From contig VXAZ01000953.1 of the NCBI GenBank assembly GCA_013399875.1, forward strand, positions 1,580,968-1,644,967: a DNA stretch of 64,000 nt, written 5' to 3'. Made by a program: the position numbers and the translations under genes. The notes under the pieces were generated by a model. That model had not been told where the DNA came from, ran no database searches, and saw only the letters and a list, made by a program, of their open reading frames with translations. The DNA comes from Gymnorhina tibicen. Its lineage: Eukaryota; Chordata; Aves; Passeriformes; Artamidae. Positions 26,012 through 39,200 of the stretch are shown in pieces; positions within the stretch are counted from its first letter, which is position 1, and each line of letters opens with the position of its first letter.

Positions 26012-26370
26012 GCAAAGGAGAAGAGGAGGCTCAGGAGTGACATTATCACTCTCTGCAACTACCTGAAAGGAGGTTGGGACCAGGTGGGGGTTCCCCTCTT
26101 CTACCAAGCCACTAGTGACAGGATGAGAGGACATAGTCAGGGGAGGTTCAGGTTGGATGTTAGGAGGAATTTCTTCACAGAAGGGGTGATTAGACATTGC
26201 AATGGACTGCCCAGGGAAGTGGTGGAGTCACTATCCCTGGAGATGTTTGAAGAAAGACTGGACATGGCACTCAGTGCCATGGTCCAGTTGACATGGTGGT
26301 GTTTGGCCATAGGCTGGACTTGAGGATCTCAGAGGTGTTTTCCAACCAAACTGATTGTGTGATTCTATGG
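26012..26370 (+). mobile_element. CR1 LINE 3' fragment encoding the end of ORF2
   Basis: The plus-strand frame from 25988 to 26323 reads [19 protein letters not shown], followed by a segment containing [12 protein letters not shown] and [12 protein letters not shown]. This is the C-terminal end of the CR1 ORF2 polyprotein, downstream of the reverse transcriptase domain. After the stop the CR1 3' tail follows and ends with GTGTGATTCTATGG (about 26357-26370). The copy is 5'-truncated, so it encodes no polymerase domain. It is the only plus-strand CR1 in the window. The first residues of the open frame come from flanking DNA. Confidence 0.95.
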
Positions 26371-29300
26371 CTGAGTTTTGCTTAGTTCAAAGAACTGAGG
26401 TGCAGCTCTGGGTCCTGAAGCCTGTGTTGCCTGCTCCCACCTAACAGAGGAGTACTTCCAGTTCCTGACAGGGGCTGTAAGGTATCACATACCAGGTGAA
26501 GAGGTGTCCACTGTGGTTAAACACTGCAGTACCTCTGGTGCACTGCCTGGGCTGGTTCTAATAAAGATGATGCTGGTATATAATGCAGCTACAAAGTCTT
26601 TTCCAGATGGAGAGTCTCCCTATTCCAAGAGACATTTGAGGTGGACATTTCTAGCCAGAATAATATTACTGTCATGGTGGGCAGTGGCTGCAGAAGGGGT
26701 GTGTGCAGTCACACAGCATGGCCTCTGTTTGGTGGCTGTGAATGACAAGTGATGTTGCAGCTCAGTGGCAGCATTTCAGTGCTGCACAAAAGATGCTCTC
26801 ACGCTTCTGTGCTGCGCTAGTGAGGGGCCGTGACTGTGGATGTGGTGGGCAGAACGTGCATTGGCAGAAACATGGGCCGGCTTTTTGGTTTTTGTTGTTT
26901 TGTGGGGTGGGCCATACGTTGTGTGCGTGCTGACATGGCCGCTGCAAGGTGCTAATCTGGGCAGTAAGAGGGTTACATGTTTGCTTTGGGTGGCGGCACT
27001 GTTCCGAGTGGTGGACCTCCACAAAGGACAATAGAAAGCCAAATGGAAATGCTGTTGCTGTGGACACAGCACAAGGCAGTGCTGTATCTTTGCTTTAGTC
27101 CTTCATGTTTTCCCCCATGGCTTTTTCCCTTTTGTTGTTTTCAGGGTGGGGAGATCTTCACTTCATCTGTCCAGTGACCTTCCCATCCCCTGCCTGCAGC
27201 ACCAGAAAGAGATTATCACAGATGAGAAAACACAGAAGAAACCTGCTGGAGCCAGTATGGGAAAATCTGTGACAGGAGGAGTGAGCAGCAAGGTGTCTGA
27301 GCATGGCCAGGGTGTCTCTAGGGGACGCAGACACAGGATGGCTTCAGGCCCTGGCGCCACTGTTCCAGTGGGGAATTGCAACCACTTTAATTAGGAGCTA
27401 GCTTTAGCATTTCCCCAGAGCAGCAGGAGAGGGGGAGACGAGAAGTCCCTGGAGAGGAGGGGGAAGCTGGAAAAAAGGAGCAATGAACACAAACTGAAAT
27501 AGATTTTCTAAAGGAGGTACCACTCACCTGGAGATCTTCTAGGAGGGCATAAAGAAAAAATATAGGAGTGGTTGCAATTAATGCAAGGAAAAGCTGGTGG
27601 GGAAAGATTTTTTTGTTCCAAATACCAAGAGTTCCAAGTCTGTGGATCTTCGCGTGCCTACAGCATGGTTGCCTTTAGGCTATGAGGTCTGCTATGGGCT
27701 ACGAGCAAATTCCCTCACTCAGTATCCTCATTTGCAGTGCAGTGCTTGAGAAATTGCTCGAGGGCCACCCTGATGTAGTATCAGGTTGAGGTGAAAAGTA
27801 GATCTGGGGGGTGGGGAAGCTGGCATGTTACCAGCACATGCAATGAGAGACTGGCTGTGAGGACCAGGAACACACTTTCTGTGTACAGAGCAAGTTCTAG
27901 GCTTGTAGAATATATCAGCAGGTGTGGGAGGAGGAATTGGATCGTGCTGGGTAAGCAGACAAAGAGGGACATCAGCAGAATGGGCAGGATATGAGTAGCC
28001 TTCTCTCTGCAGCCAAATCTTGTCTTCCTGTGGCTGGACATAACTTGCATGGAAATGGCTATTCCCTGGGCCCTAGCTAATACAGTAAGGGTTAATGCAT
28101 TGCATAGTGGCAATAAATTTTGCGTGTATGACAGAGGAGTGGGCCGGAAATGTTTGCTGAGGAGAAGCTGCTGTCAGCATTGTGCCTTTTATTAGTCTGT
28201 ACTTTTCTTCCTTCCCTCTAATGAAATGCCCATTGACATTTATGGTCTTGTCACCGGGTGAGAAAGCCATTGTCACCTCCACTGACGCCTCTCCCATCAC
28301 AGCAGGTCCCATTCTAGCACTTCAAAGTCATTTTCATCCTCTTTTTCAATGGACAAACCTTTCCTGGATGGATTTACCTGCCCATTGAACTGGCAAAGAT
28401 TACCTCAAGACAGCAGCAGAGTGGACCTCTATGGCTTTGCTGTTAACTGCACCTGCACTCTTTTAGGGACACTTGAGGAGCTTGTGTCATGGGCAGTCTG
28501 CAGTTTACACCCTTCAGCCTGTTGAAAAGGATCCAAACACACCCTGCTCTCTAGTGACTTACTCTTAGTTTCTCTCACTCCTGTCTTTGCCTTGCTTTAT
28601 CTTCCAGATAGCTCTTGATCCCGTTGGCTCTTTTATGGGGATGGCAGATCTCAAAGATAAGCTTTGTTCATTGACCAGGCAGATAAGAAAGACCATCTCA
28701 GTGTCTCAACAAGGAAAAGTCAACAATGGGAGCTCATCCCTTAGCCATCAGAAACTCTCCACTAGAGAGAGCCCTTAAAAGTATCCAGGATGTGAAAAAA
28801 AACTTCTTAAGTTTCCATGAGTTACAGGATTAAGATGGCTAGGAAACTGTGCTTCAGTAGTAGTAGAGTTTATGGAGCCACTTTCTTTATTGCAAAGCAA
28901 TAGTTATTTTACTCTGAAGGTACACAGCTTCATTGACAAACAGCTACACATTCCTTTGGAATGTGTCTTGGTAAGGCATGCACTCACAGGAGTTTTTCAG
29001 ATAAAATCTACCCAATACTACCTGTCAGTGAAGAAGTAAATAATTAGCCTTTGCTCAGTTGTCTTTTATGCTCTTTTTGTTCGTTTGTTTTTGTTTGTTT
29101 GTTTTGTTGGGGTTTGATTTTCTTTTTTTTTTTTGTGGGGGAGGGAGGATCTTGGCTTTTTTTTCAAGGTTTTCTTCAGCAATGTAAAACCCCTTAGCAC
29201 AACTGGCCACCTACTTCCACAGCTGGTGGGGTGAGATCACAGAAATCTTTCATGGTCTCTCAGAGGAGCTCCTAGGTTGCTGGTAGGAGTCTATGAGCAA

Positions 29301-29652
29301 ACAAGAAGGCTTGATGCCAGTACCATCCCTTCCTGCATGCACAGCTTGAACTATCAAATTTTCACAGTCATGGGGGAAGATGTTTGATTCTTAGGTCCAA
29401 GTGTGCTTCCCAGGCAGCTGTTTCCTACTTTCTCAGAGGAGACACAGTGGGCTGGAAGAAAGGCTGGTTCTGGTCTTCAGACTGCCAGCTGGACCTCACT
29501 GGTATGGTGTTGGCATCTCCTGTATGTTCTCTTCTGGTGGTTTATTTCTGAGTATGGAAACAAACAAGAAGAACAACTCCTAAGTCTGGAGGTGCACAGG
29601 TATCACTACATCACATGGGATCTGAAATTAAAAAAGTCTTTACTCCTTCATA
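26371..29652. other. Gene-free sequence with one exon-like segment
   Basis: No recognised gene. A (GTTT)n/poly-T low-complexity tract lies at 29075-29165. An exon-like segment with a good acceptor is at 28608-28778 and is treated as a finding. Short open frames elsewhere are not convincing. Confidence 0.6.
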
Positions 29653-30580
29653 TCACAGAATCACAGACTGGGTGGGTTGGAAGGGGCCACAATGGGTCAT
29701 CTGTTCCAACCTTCCTGCTCAAGCAGGGTCATCTCAGAGCACATGGCACAGGATTGTGTCTAACGGGTCTGGAATATCTCTAGTGAGAGAGACACCACAA
29801 CCTCTCTGGGCAACCTGTTCCAGTGCTTGGTCACCTGCACAGTAAAGTTCTTCCCCATGTTCAGGTGGAACTTCCTGTGCATCAGTTTGTGCCCATTGCC
29901 TCTTGTCCTGTTGCTTGGCACCACCGAGCAGAGCCTGGCTCCATCCTCTTGTCCCTCCAGATACTGACAGACATTGGTGAGGTCCTCTCTCAGTCATCTC
30001 TTCTTGAGGCCGAACAGGCCCCGTTCCCTCAGCTTTTCGTAAGAGAGATGCTCCAGTCCCTTAGTCATCTTTGTCATTCTCTGCTGGACCCGCTCCAGGA
30101 GCTCCATGTCCTTCCTGTACTGAGGAGCCCAGAACTGGATACAGCACTGCAGATGTGGCCTCACCAGGGCTGAGTAGAGGGGGGGGATCACCTCCCTTGA
30201 CCTGCTGGCAACGCTCTTCCTAATGCACCCCAGGACACCACTGGCCCTCTTGTCCCCCAGGGCACTGCTGGCTCAGGACAGGTTGTTGTCCACCAGGTCC
30301 CCCAGGTCCTTATCCTGCTCTTTCCAGCAGGTCAGCCCCCAGCCTGTGCTGGTGCAGAGGGTTATTCTTCCAAATTTGCCTTTGCTGAATTTCAGACAGT
30401 TCCCATCTCTCCACAATGCTGAGGTCCTTCTGAAGGGCTGCACAGCACTCCGGGTATCAGCCACTCCTCCCAGCTTTGTGTCATCAGTGCACTTGCTGAG
30501 GAGGCCTCTGCCCCTTCACCCAAGTCATTGATGGAGAAGTTAAACACTACTCTTGGGTTAAACAATATCACTCCCTGCAT
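29653..30580 (-). mobile_element. CR1 LINE 3' fragment with decayed reverse transcriptase C-terminus
   Basis: The 3' end at 29653 has two CACAGAAT/CACAGACT units. Reading the minus strand from 30580 downward gives FSINDLGEG, then after a frameshift TDDTKLGG (coding bases around 30470-30490), the position of the reverse transcriptase catalytic box, where the family normally has ADD. Next come a Lys/Asn-rich thumb segment and [20 protein letters not shown] followed by [18 protein letters not shown] (30191-29994). Frameshifts and stops show a dead copy. It is truncated just upstream of the catalytic box. Confidence 0.95.
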
Positions 30581-33105
30581 CAAAAGTGAGAAGTTTCCTG
30601 TGAATTAAAAGGCATGATATGCATGAGAGTTGCTTCATCTTGTTTCAGTTAATAACATGAATATACTACACTTATGAAAACATAGCCTTTTATTGATTTA
30701 ATCTTCCAGCAGATCATTTTTTATGTTGTGGCTAAAACTGTTTGCTGGAAAGGACTGTTCCTCATCACTATCCTGAGTCTGGCTTGAAGAGTAACATATG
30801 CACTCAAATCTTCCTTAGGCCAGTAAAAAGGAGAATAATTTAATCATTTTCTTTCCAGTAACTCAGGCATTTTCCTCTCTCTGAACCTTTGTCTTAAAAC
30901 AGCTGAACCATAGGTCATCATTATTTTTCTTTCAGCCTTTTCTAGGTATAACACTGGCTCTATCCCCTTTGAAAACACCTTCTTCTCCTCCTCTTTCTCT
31001 CTTTTATTATTTCATAACTAACTGTCTGGTCTAGACATAAAATCCTAGGAGAGACATATTGTTTATTTACTCTACAGAATTTTTTCTCTCAGCTCTTTTG
31101 ATAAATCCTATCCAAGTAAATAAAAATTAATCTGTAAAATGGTTGTTTAAAAATAATGCAGTCAGAGTTTTCTCTAGGGTCAACAGCAGCAGAAACTTGT
31201 GAGATAGCACAATTAAAAAAGGTTACTGAAAGACCATCCTTGAATATTTGTTCCAGGGCTCTCTGAAGGACTTCAACAAAACTTGCCCTTAGTCCATCTG
31301 ACCCTAGGTGACAAGCAGGCAGTGCACTGCTAAATTTATTTGAAGAATAGTTGGAAATTTCTCAAAACTGGAAAAACAATGGAGAGTTGCTGGCAGAAGC
31401 ATTTTAAACCTCAACCTTTTGAAGTTCAAGGCATAATTCCCATTGGGCAAAATGTTACCCATACTATACAGTCAGGCCATTGGTAAAATACCATATTCCC
31501 TACAACATCACTTCATACAAGGATCATTTGGTTTTGTGTTTGGTTGGGTTTTCTTGTTTTGTTTGATTGCTTCTGTTTTGTTTTGTTTTGTCGTTAATAA
31601 GTCTTTACAGTCAAACAATAAAGGTCGTGTTTTACATACAGGATTAAGTAATTTCTTCACTCACAAACTTACAGTTTAAGGGACAGAAGGGAATAATGTA
31701 CTATCATCTAATGTGACACATGCTAGAGACATTTATCCAGCTGTTTCAGTAATGAGTCCAGTAACTTGTGTGTGCTTAAAATAATGTATCATCCAGTAAG
31801 GCATCTGATCTTGATTTGAGGATTTAAAAAATGTGTCAAAGCCAGCCTATTTTTGTACTCCATTCTTAGATTTGTTAAAAAAAACCCAAACAGGTCTCAT
31901 TTCTTGTCTGAATTTGTCTGTGTCCAGCTTAATGTTAGGATTTGTTGGCTCGTTTTTCTCTGCCATATTAAAGACCCCATAAGCCCTGGCCAATTCTCTT
32001 GAGGTGTTTAAAAATAAGTTAGTCACCTCTTGGTCCCCTCCTTGATAAGGTGAAGAGACTAAGACATTGATACATTAGCTTCCTCATCTTTGAGATGTGT
32101 GAGCTGCCCTCTGTCACGTTCTCTTCTGAGTCCAGTTTTCACCCCATGGCTGCTACAGAAACAACTGAGCAACACAGAGTCCCGGTGCTTTGCTGATGCC
32201 ATGTTTGGTGCCTGTGTTTTCTCCAGCTGGGACTGAGCCTCCTGTCTTACCCGTAGGATGTGCCCTCTGGAGCTGTTTAATTTTGGCTCATGTTCACAGC
32301 TTTTTTGGGGGAATTCCGGCATATAACTGAGCCCAGCTATCTCTGTATGTTCCCAATTTCCTTATGTGAACAATCTGCAACTTTTTCTTAGAGGAGGATT
32401 CTACATAGCAGCAAGTTTTGGAAAGCTCTTTCATCCAGCCATAAATTTGAAGAGATTTTTTTTCTTGTTTTGAAACCCCAAACTTTGAAAACAGCTGTTG
32501 TCTCCATCTGAAAGAACACAGCATAAATAAGCCATCTATGAAACTGCGTAAGTGTGGAAAGTTGAATAATGTTTCCAGACATAAAGAAACAGACATTTGG
32601 ACTGGGCTTGGTGTGAAGTTCTTTGAGGGATGAGAAGCTTGTTTATTTTGTTCAGACAAAATCAGTCCAAAAATACTGCCATCAGTTTATCCAGTGTAAG
32701 AGGACATTCCCACAGCAGCCTTCCTCTCTATTGCAGTTGAAGACTACTTGAGGCTGATCTTGGATTCCGTTCCAGTTGGAGGACTTTCACATGCTTTAAC
32801 CTATCCAGATCTCTGAAACCCTCTCCTCTTTGCAAGTCCTATTGTGCAATCTCCTTCTTCTGTGAGTCGCCTCACAGGAATTCCTGAAAAAGTTTTGTCT
32901 TCAGTTTTACCAATAAGTGATGCTCTTTGTGATCCCCTGTGGAGCTGTGAAGCTCAGGGTAGGTATTTACTAGAGACATACACGAGCAAAGGATATTGGG
33001 AGGAGGGCCAAAGCAACTCAGATGTGATGCATCTGTTATTACGGGGCTGTAGGAAAAGCCCTCTTTCCTTTACCCATCCCAATTTTCTTTTTCATTAGCC
33101 TCCTG
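30581..33105. other. Gene-free AT-rich sequence
   Basis: No repeat family or gene recognised. A GTTTT-type low-complexity run lies at about 31528-31590. The longest open frame (121 codons, minus 32294-32659) overlaps another on the same strand and lacks any domain. Confidence 0.65.
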
Positions 33106-33109
33106 ACGC

Positions 33110-33290
33110 TAACCTCTGAATAACTTCTAAAGTAAACCACCCATAAATATTGCACGAGTCTCCAATACTAAAAGCTGATAAAGTTTATAGCACTTATAAA
33201 ATAAATAGAAGGAAATGCTTTTCGGTTTCCTATTTATAGGTCTCAAGAGAGATCTCAGGTATGATTTATCACTTCAATTTTAACTGTATT
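33110..33290. promoter_or_regulatory. Candidate enhancer with perfect MEF2-type site
   Basis: CTATTTATAG at 33230-33239 fits the MEF2 consensus YTAWWWWTAR exactly. It lies in AT-rich DNA with several ATAAA/TTTAT sites and an inverted AGGAAA...TTTCCT pair flanking a CpG. This density suggests a regulatory element, but there is no direct proof and the limits are arbitrary. Confidence 0.25.
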
Positions 33291-36200
33291 AGTCTCCCCC
33301 TATCACATACACACAACTCTTTTCCTTGGTCATTCTTTTTTTCTCACACGCAGCTGCTTCCTCTTTTCCCTGTAGACGTGCTCACACCCACACAGCCATT
33401 TGCCCTCCACATCCTTTGCTAACAGGCAGGAGACTGTGCTCTTTTACCGAGTGTTGAGTGCCATCAGTTTTTACCAGAGTCAGCAGGCATTGAGGGTTCT
33501 CAGCATTTAGTGAAGCGCTCTCAACCACACGTAATTCAAAGGAAGAAACTACTTTTTTCAAGTGAACGTGGCATGCGGCCAAAGAAGGATTAAAAAAGAG
33601 GGAGGCAACATTTTGGACGTGGGTGGATCATTAAAGCACAGAGAGTATAGTTAACATAGGGTATGTTTCTTTTTAGGGCATTCCTATATGCTTTCCAAGT
33701 GTTAATGTTTCTAAGCATGCAGTATTCATCCTCAATTGCCAGTACATTGCACTTGAGCAGATAAATGGACTGTGGCTAATAATACCCTTTTTCTTGGAGG
33801 AAATGAACATCACTCCTTCTGTTTTATAAAAGTGAAGGCACACTTCTGGCCACATATCATGTGTCTGAATTAGCATTTTATTTCGGTGCAAAGGTGCACT
33901 TCTGAAGTAAATATCCTCTTTGTCCCCATTTAGTTTATTTTCCCATTTAAATGGAAACCCTTGTTCAAGAAATATACCTGCTAACAGGCATTCAACCCAT
34001 GGGGCCACACTACTACAGCTAAACCAACTTAAACTCCCCAAAACATGTAAATGTGGACATCAGATTGTCAGTGCCAGCTGTTTTGCTTTAGAGTTCCATT
34101 CCTATTACACTGCAGCATTAGCTAATCTGTCAAGCCACATCACTACCGCAGCATTTGACACCACTGCATCCTAACTGCATTTTCCTGTCCTGGTTCTACA
34201 TTAAAAACCAACCAAACAAAAATGCCTTTCATGACCGGGATTGAAATAAATACATTTATGTTTGAAATTCCCACAGATTTAATTTCCAGGGTTTTCCTTC
34301 CCGAAACCTTCAACTGATACTGGAACACAAAGAACAGTGAAAAAGAGACCACAAAACACCAGAAGTCCTCAGAACTGAAGTCTAATTTGCTCCAAGCAAA
34401 TAAAGAAATCAAAACTGCTGCTTCTGATACTGCTTATGTTGAGCTGCCCGTCTCCTCATCACAAGAGGGAAACTGAAGTTTAGATGACATGAACCTGCTT
34501 GCTAGAAGGACCCATTTTGAATGGATAGGTGAGGGGGTACAGATAATAGAAGAAAGGTTCAACATAGGAGAAAAAAAGAAATGACAGCTTAAAATATCTG
34601 CATGCAGTGAAAGGTGAATTCTTTAAAAGCAAATGCTTCTCTAGCTTTAAAAAAACCCAAACAAACTGATGTGGGGCAAAGAGTACTCTGTAGACATACA
34701 GAATTCCTCTTCCTTGGTGTCAAGAAGTGGCATTTCTGTTTGAAATTTGCAAAGCCCTTCTTACAACTTCCTCATACATCCTCTGATATCAGTCTGTGCA
34801 CATGAAAGGCCACTGAGAAAATGTTACTCTCGGTGAATTATGCTCAATTCTTTGGCTGAGTCTCTGCCTCGCTGATCCTCCCTGTTACAAAATATTGCCT
34901 TGTCAGCACTGCCATTCTCAAGGGCCTGTCCCCTTCCTCTCCAGTTCCCATTGCTCTGGCTAAGGCTTTGCTGTTCTTGATGCGTGAGCGCTCACCTCTA
35001 TCACGTCTGATCAAACCATTGCCCTTTTGTTATTCAGCCTGTTAGGTAGCACAAATAAACCTTCCACCATTTACTGCTTTATACCCCACTGACCACGCTG
35101 TTGTCTTACATTGACTGCAACCACAGCTGCACTTTTCTATGTGCTCAGGACAAAGACAACTAGTCAATTAGTATCAACTCTATTCCTTTCCAGTTCAAAG
35201 CTTACTCAGTCTCTGTGGTTGCAGAAAACCAGTTCTGGGCAGAAAAAGTAATATTCTGTTTTAGTTCATAATTTATCATATCTGAAAAAATTGACCTGCT
35301 GGATAATATTGGGATCTATTAATTATCTTCAGGAAATATTGAAACTGTAAGAAGAGAACTGTAACTTCAAATGACTTATAATTCCACCATTTAACCCCCA
35401 TATTGTCATCTTGAGACCGTCAAGCACAAGGTTTGTTTTAGCTGAGTTCAGCCACCTAAAACCCAGATATGTAAGTGTGAAGTTAGAGTCCCTCTATAAT
35501 CAGTGGGGAGACACAAGTGGCTGCATGTGATTTTGCTTCCATCTCTTAGAGACAGCTCTTAGGGTGAGATGAATGCTGCCTAGGTTAGGAAACCCATTTG
35601 TCCATGTGGCCTGTATTGTTACTAAAATGAGAAGACTCCTTTCCGACGAGTGATTCAAAGACAGGTTTTGCTGCTTTGTGATGCAGGAAGAGGCTGGGAA
35701 ATGCACAGAGAAGGCCAGTCTGTAATCACAGGTCTGACATGCAGCTACCTCTCCATGCAAGTGCTTCTTTCTAAAAGGTACCACTGGAAATCAGATGGAT
35801 GGTGTCTTTTGGTTGTCGTCCAGCCCCTGGCAAATAAGTTACTGAGGATTTTTATAGCAATAAGGGAAGAATTCCCGAACTTCTTATACAGCAGCTGCGC
35901 AGCAATTCTTCCTTCTCAACCACATGACCATGGCTCACCCCCTGTCTTTGCAAGGTCTTTCTGCAGGGCATTTCTCCTGTGGCAGCAAGGAGGTTAATGA
36001 ACAAGCCACCCAACACAGTCTGCCTGGGATAACAACAGACTCGGGTGCTGAACTGCTGGCAGATACTGCAAGGCCAAGTGCCAGAGAATACAGGAACAAA
36101 GCAGAAGATGTGCCTGGTCACTGAGGAAAATGAACAAGGCCTGGAGATGGTTGGGGGAAGCAGCCTGACCGACAGCCATCAAAAACCAGGTGGTTTTATT

Positions 36201-39200
36201 AGCCTGCCAAGAAGCAGCTTGGTGAAAGCAATATGTAAAACGTAAATGTCAGTAAGCAACATGAGCTATGGAGCTCTGTGAATAGCCTCTGAAGACCAAG
36301 CCTGATGTGCCAAAGAGCCTTTATTTGCAGAGATCTCAGTTCTCTCATCTGTCACTGAGTAGGGAGGATGGACTGAGCTTTCCAAGTCCAGAAAGTGACA
36401 TGGTTCCTATCAAACCATTTTATTCTGTGCATCCTTGGGGTAAATTGTGCTTCTCAATGAGCATACCACTGGTCTCAGAGAACTGCAAGCACTACAGAAG
36501 AGCCACGAAAAGGTCCTTTGGTCCTGCAGAGGAGGTTGATAAGGATCACAACAACCAGAATATTTCTTCCTGAAGCCTGAAAAATTGGGAACAAGATACC
36601 AAGCACTAATGTAGGCCTTAAATCCTCCCTGGTTCCTCTCCTGGAAGAATGGGTTTTTGCAAGCTCAGTAATCTTCCTGTATCACGCTTGGTCCAAAAGC
36701 TGAAAGATATCCCCTTGCTCTGACAAATAGATAGGAACAGCAGGCCATTGAGCCCTGTATTTTCCTTATTGTGCCTCAGCACAGGACTGTCAGAAAAGAA
36801 ATATCAGCATGGAGACTGCTCCACGCTCCATTCAGTCATGAGCCTCTCCACTGAGACTGCCAATGAGAGTGACTGTAGCGAGCTCCAAAGAGCTGTGGTT
36901 TTAGTGGTATGGGCACCTGTCCACCAGGAAGTGAGCTGAAACCTCCGACACATTTCACAGGTTCCACCAGAGACCCATCAAACACTAATAACATTCAATC
37001 ACTGCTAACCAAGGCTGATTTTGGACCAAATACTTGGAAGTGAAATACTACCTATCCCACCACCCGCCCCTGCCATAAGTCAATTACACATTGCAGTATT
37101 TGAAACCAATAAAACAGAGCTTTTTACTACATGTCATGGCTTTCTTTGGAAGGTATTGCAACCACAGTTGATTTTGGGAACTCCACACATAGTTTATTTT
37201 ATTTTCTTTAATTACTTTATACATATATATCTTGTTACCAACCTTTTTATCCACATGATGTTGCTAACTTTTTTTTTAAATTGCAAATAATATTTTGTTT
37301 CCTTGTTTCAGTTTGGCAATGAACTATATAATCTTGTTCCTTACTTAGATACGTTTGCTCAGACAGCTTTCATACTGCCCACAATTAGAATCCACTCTAA
37401 ATCAAACACCATCACTTATCACATTCCAACCCACTCAATACAGTGCAGTGGCAGAGACGTTGAGGCATCTGTTGAGAGGACCTAATGCCAGAGTCTGAGC
37501 CATGGTTTGGTCCCATGCAGAGACTTGCATCAGCTCTAATGGTGTCCTGTCTCTTCAGTGGGCAGTCAAATGCCACCAGATGCAGAGCTCTTATACAGGA
37601 CCTATGGGTCAGCAGGAATTTGTACTGATATGGCCTAATCCAAAGGTAGCTCCACGTGGGGACATCCTGCTGCTGGGTTCGGCTGGCTTTGGAAGAGGCC
37701 CTTGGATGAACAAGGCAGATCTTGACTGGAGCTTAGGTAGCTCTGTGTGGTGAATAACTTCATAACCCTGATGTTTCCCAGAGAGAGAACATCTGTCAGC
37801 ACCCCATTAACTCCAGGAAAAAGGAAAATTTCAAGACAAAAGACAAAAACTGTTTTTTTAGTTTCAGCTGCATTTATCAAATGAGATATATCTACAATTT
37901 CAATGCTTCAGTGGAAAAGAGCAACAGTCCTTAAAGGTGAAGGAAAGCAAAAATAAGAGTGGCAATTTTTTTATTAAAAGAGGAAAGGGATGAAGGGTAA
38001 GGTGATAATTAAGTACAAAACAGTATCATGTGAAAGCACACTAAATAAAAAAGATATTCTACCTCTGTCCTAGAGAGGTTAAAAACAAACAAACACACAA
38101 ACAAAATCAAGGGAAGCCATTTAGTGATTATAAGGAAACACAGTCCTTGAGGGACAGGGAATTGTTTCTCTGTGGCAAGATGAGGACCAATTCCCACCCC
38201 AGGCTCCTCAGTCCTTCCCTTGCTTAACCCTCTCGCCTCCCTTCCCCCTTCACCTCCCCCTTCACCTCCCCCTTCACCAGCCTCGGCCTGCCATCCCTCT
38301 GCTGCTGCTCTCCCCTCATCCTTTGCTGTCTTTTTGACTTTTCGCAGTTCCCTAGCAACAGCTGTTCGCAGCTGACAGGAAGAGCTGTGGACATTTTGCA
38401 GCATAGCGACGGGCAGCGCTTGGCCTCAGCTCACGGATGATGGCTGACCTCAGGACCAGGGGACATGCAGCAGCCCCAGGGCAACAATTTCTGCACCAAT
38501 CTCTGGTTATGACCTGAAACAAGGGGACATCACTTAATTCTTAAGCTTCAATTGTTCTTCTTACTGGTTAACAAAAGGTAACTCATTCTGCTTTATTGGA
38601 AACACTTATTTCCACTTGCCAAACACTGGGCTTCACCCAATGGAAAAGCCTGTCAGACATCATCAGTGTGGCAATCCTATGGTAGGGACATACGTATTCA
38701 AACATGGCACAGGCATCCTCATTCCTCTCATTAAAAACAACAGCTCTGATTTTCATGTGCTGGATGCTGCCCTGACCGCCCTGCAGTCCAGCCCACCTCG
38801 CTGCTGGAGGCTGTTACCTCTGGAGCAGCACTGGGAAATGTGTGCTAAAGCTCAACTCTGCACGTTAGCCAGAGCCACCATGGGCTGTGTGTGGGGACAG
38901 CCAAGGACCTGGAGACGTGTCCCCTTCCACCCACTCAGCTTCTCTGACAGCAAGGCTCTGTCACGGGGGAGGATGGGCAGCTGAGGGCAGCAGCATCACT
39001 GCAGTAGGTACCGGAGCTCAGCTAAAAGAGAGCTACCCTATCATTATTATTGATGATGTTGTTACTATCATTATTGTTTTTGTTGTTGTAATCCCCTTTT
39101 AATCTGCCCCAAAGAAATCAAACTTGTGTTACTTTATATAGCAGCCATTCCCCCACCACTCACAAACATCTCCTGTCGGAAGTGCTGGAGTTACTCTGGA

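Noticed and set aside
29994..30191. Intact-looking 65-codon reverse transcriptase frame as a possible gene
   Set aside because: It is the ORF2 C-terminal piece of a truncated CR1 copy with frameshifts on its 5' side.
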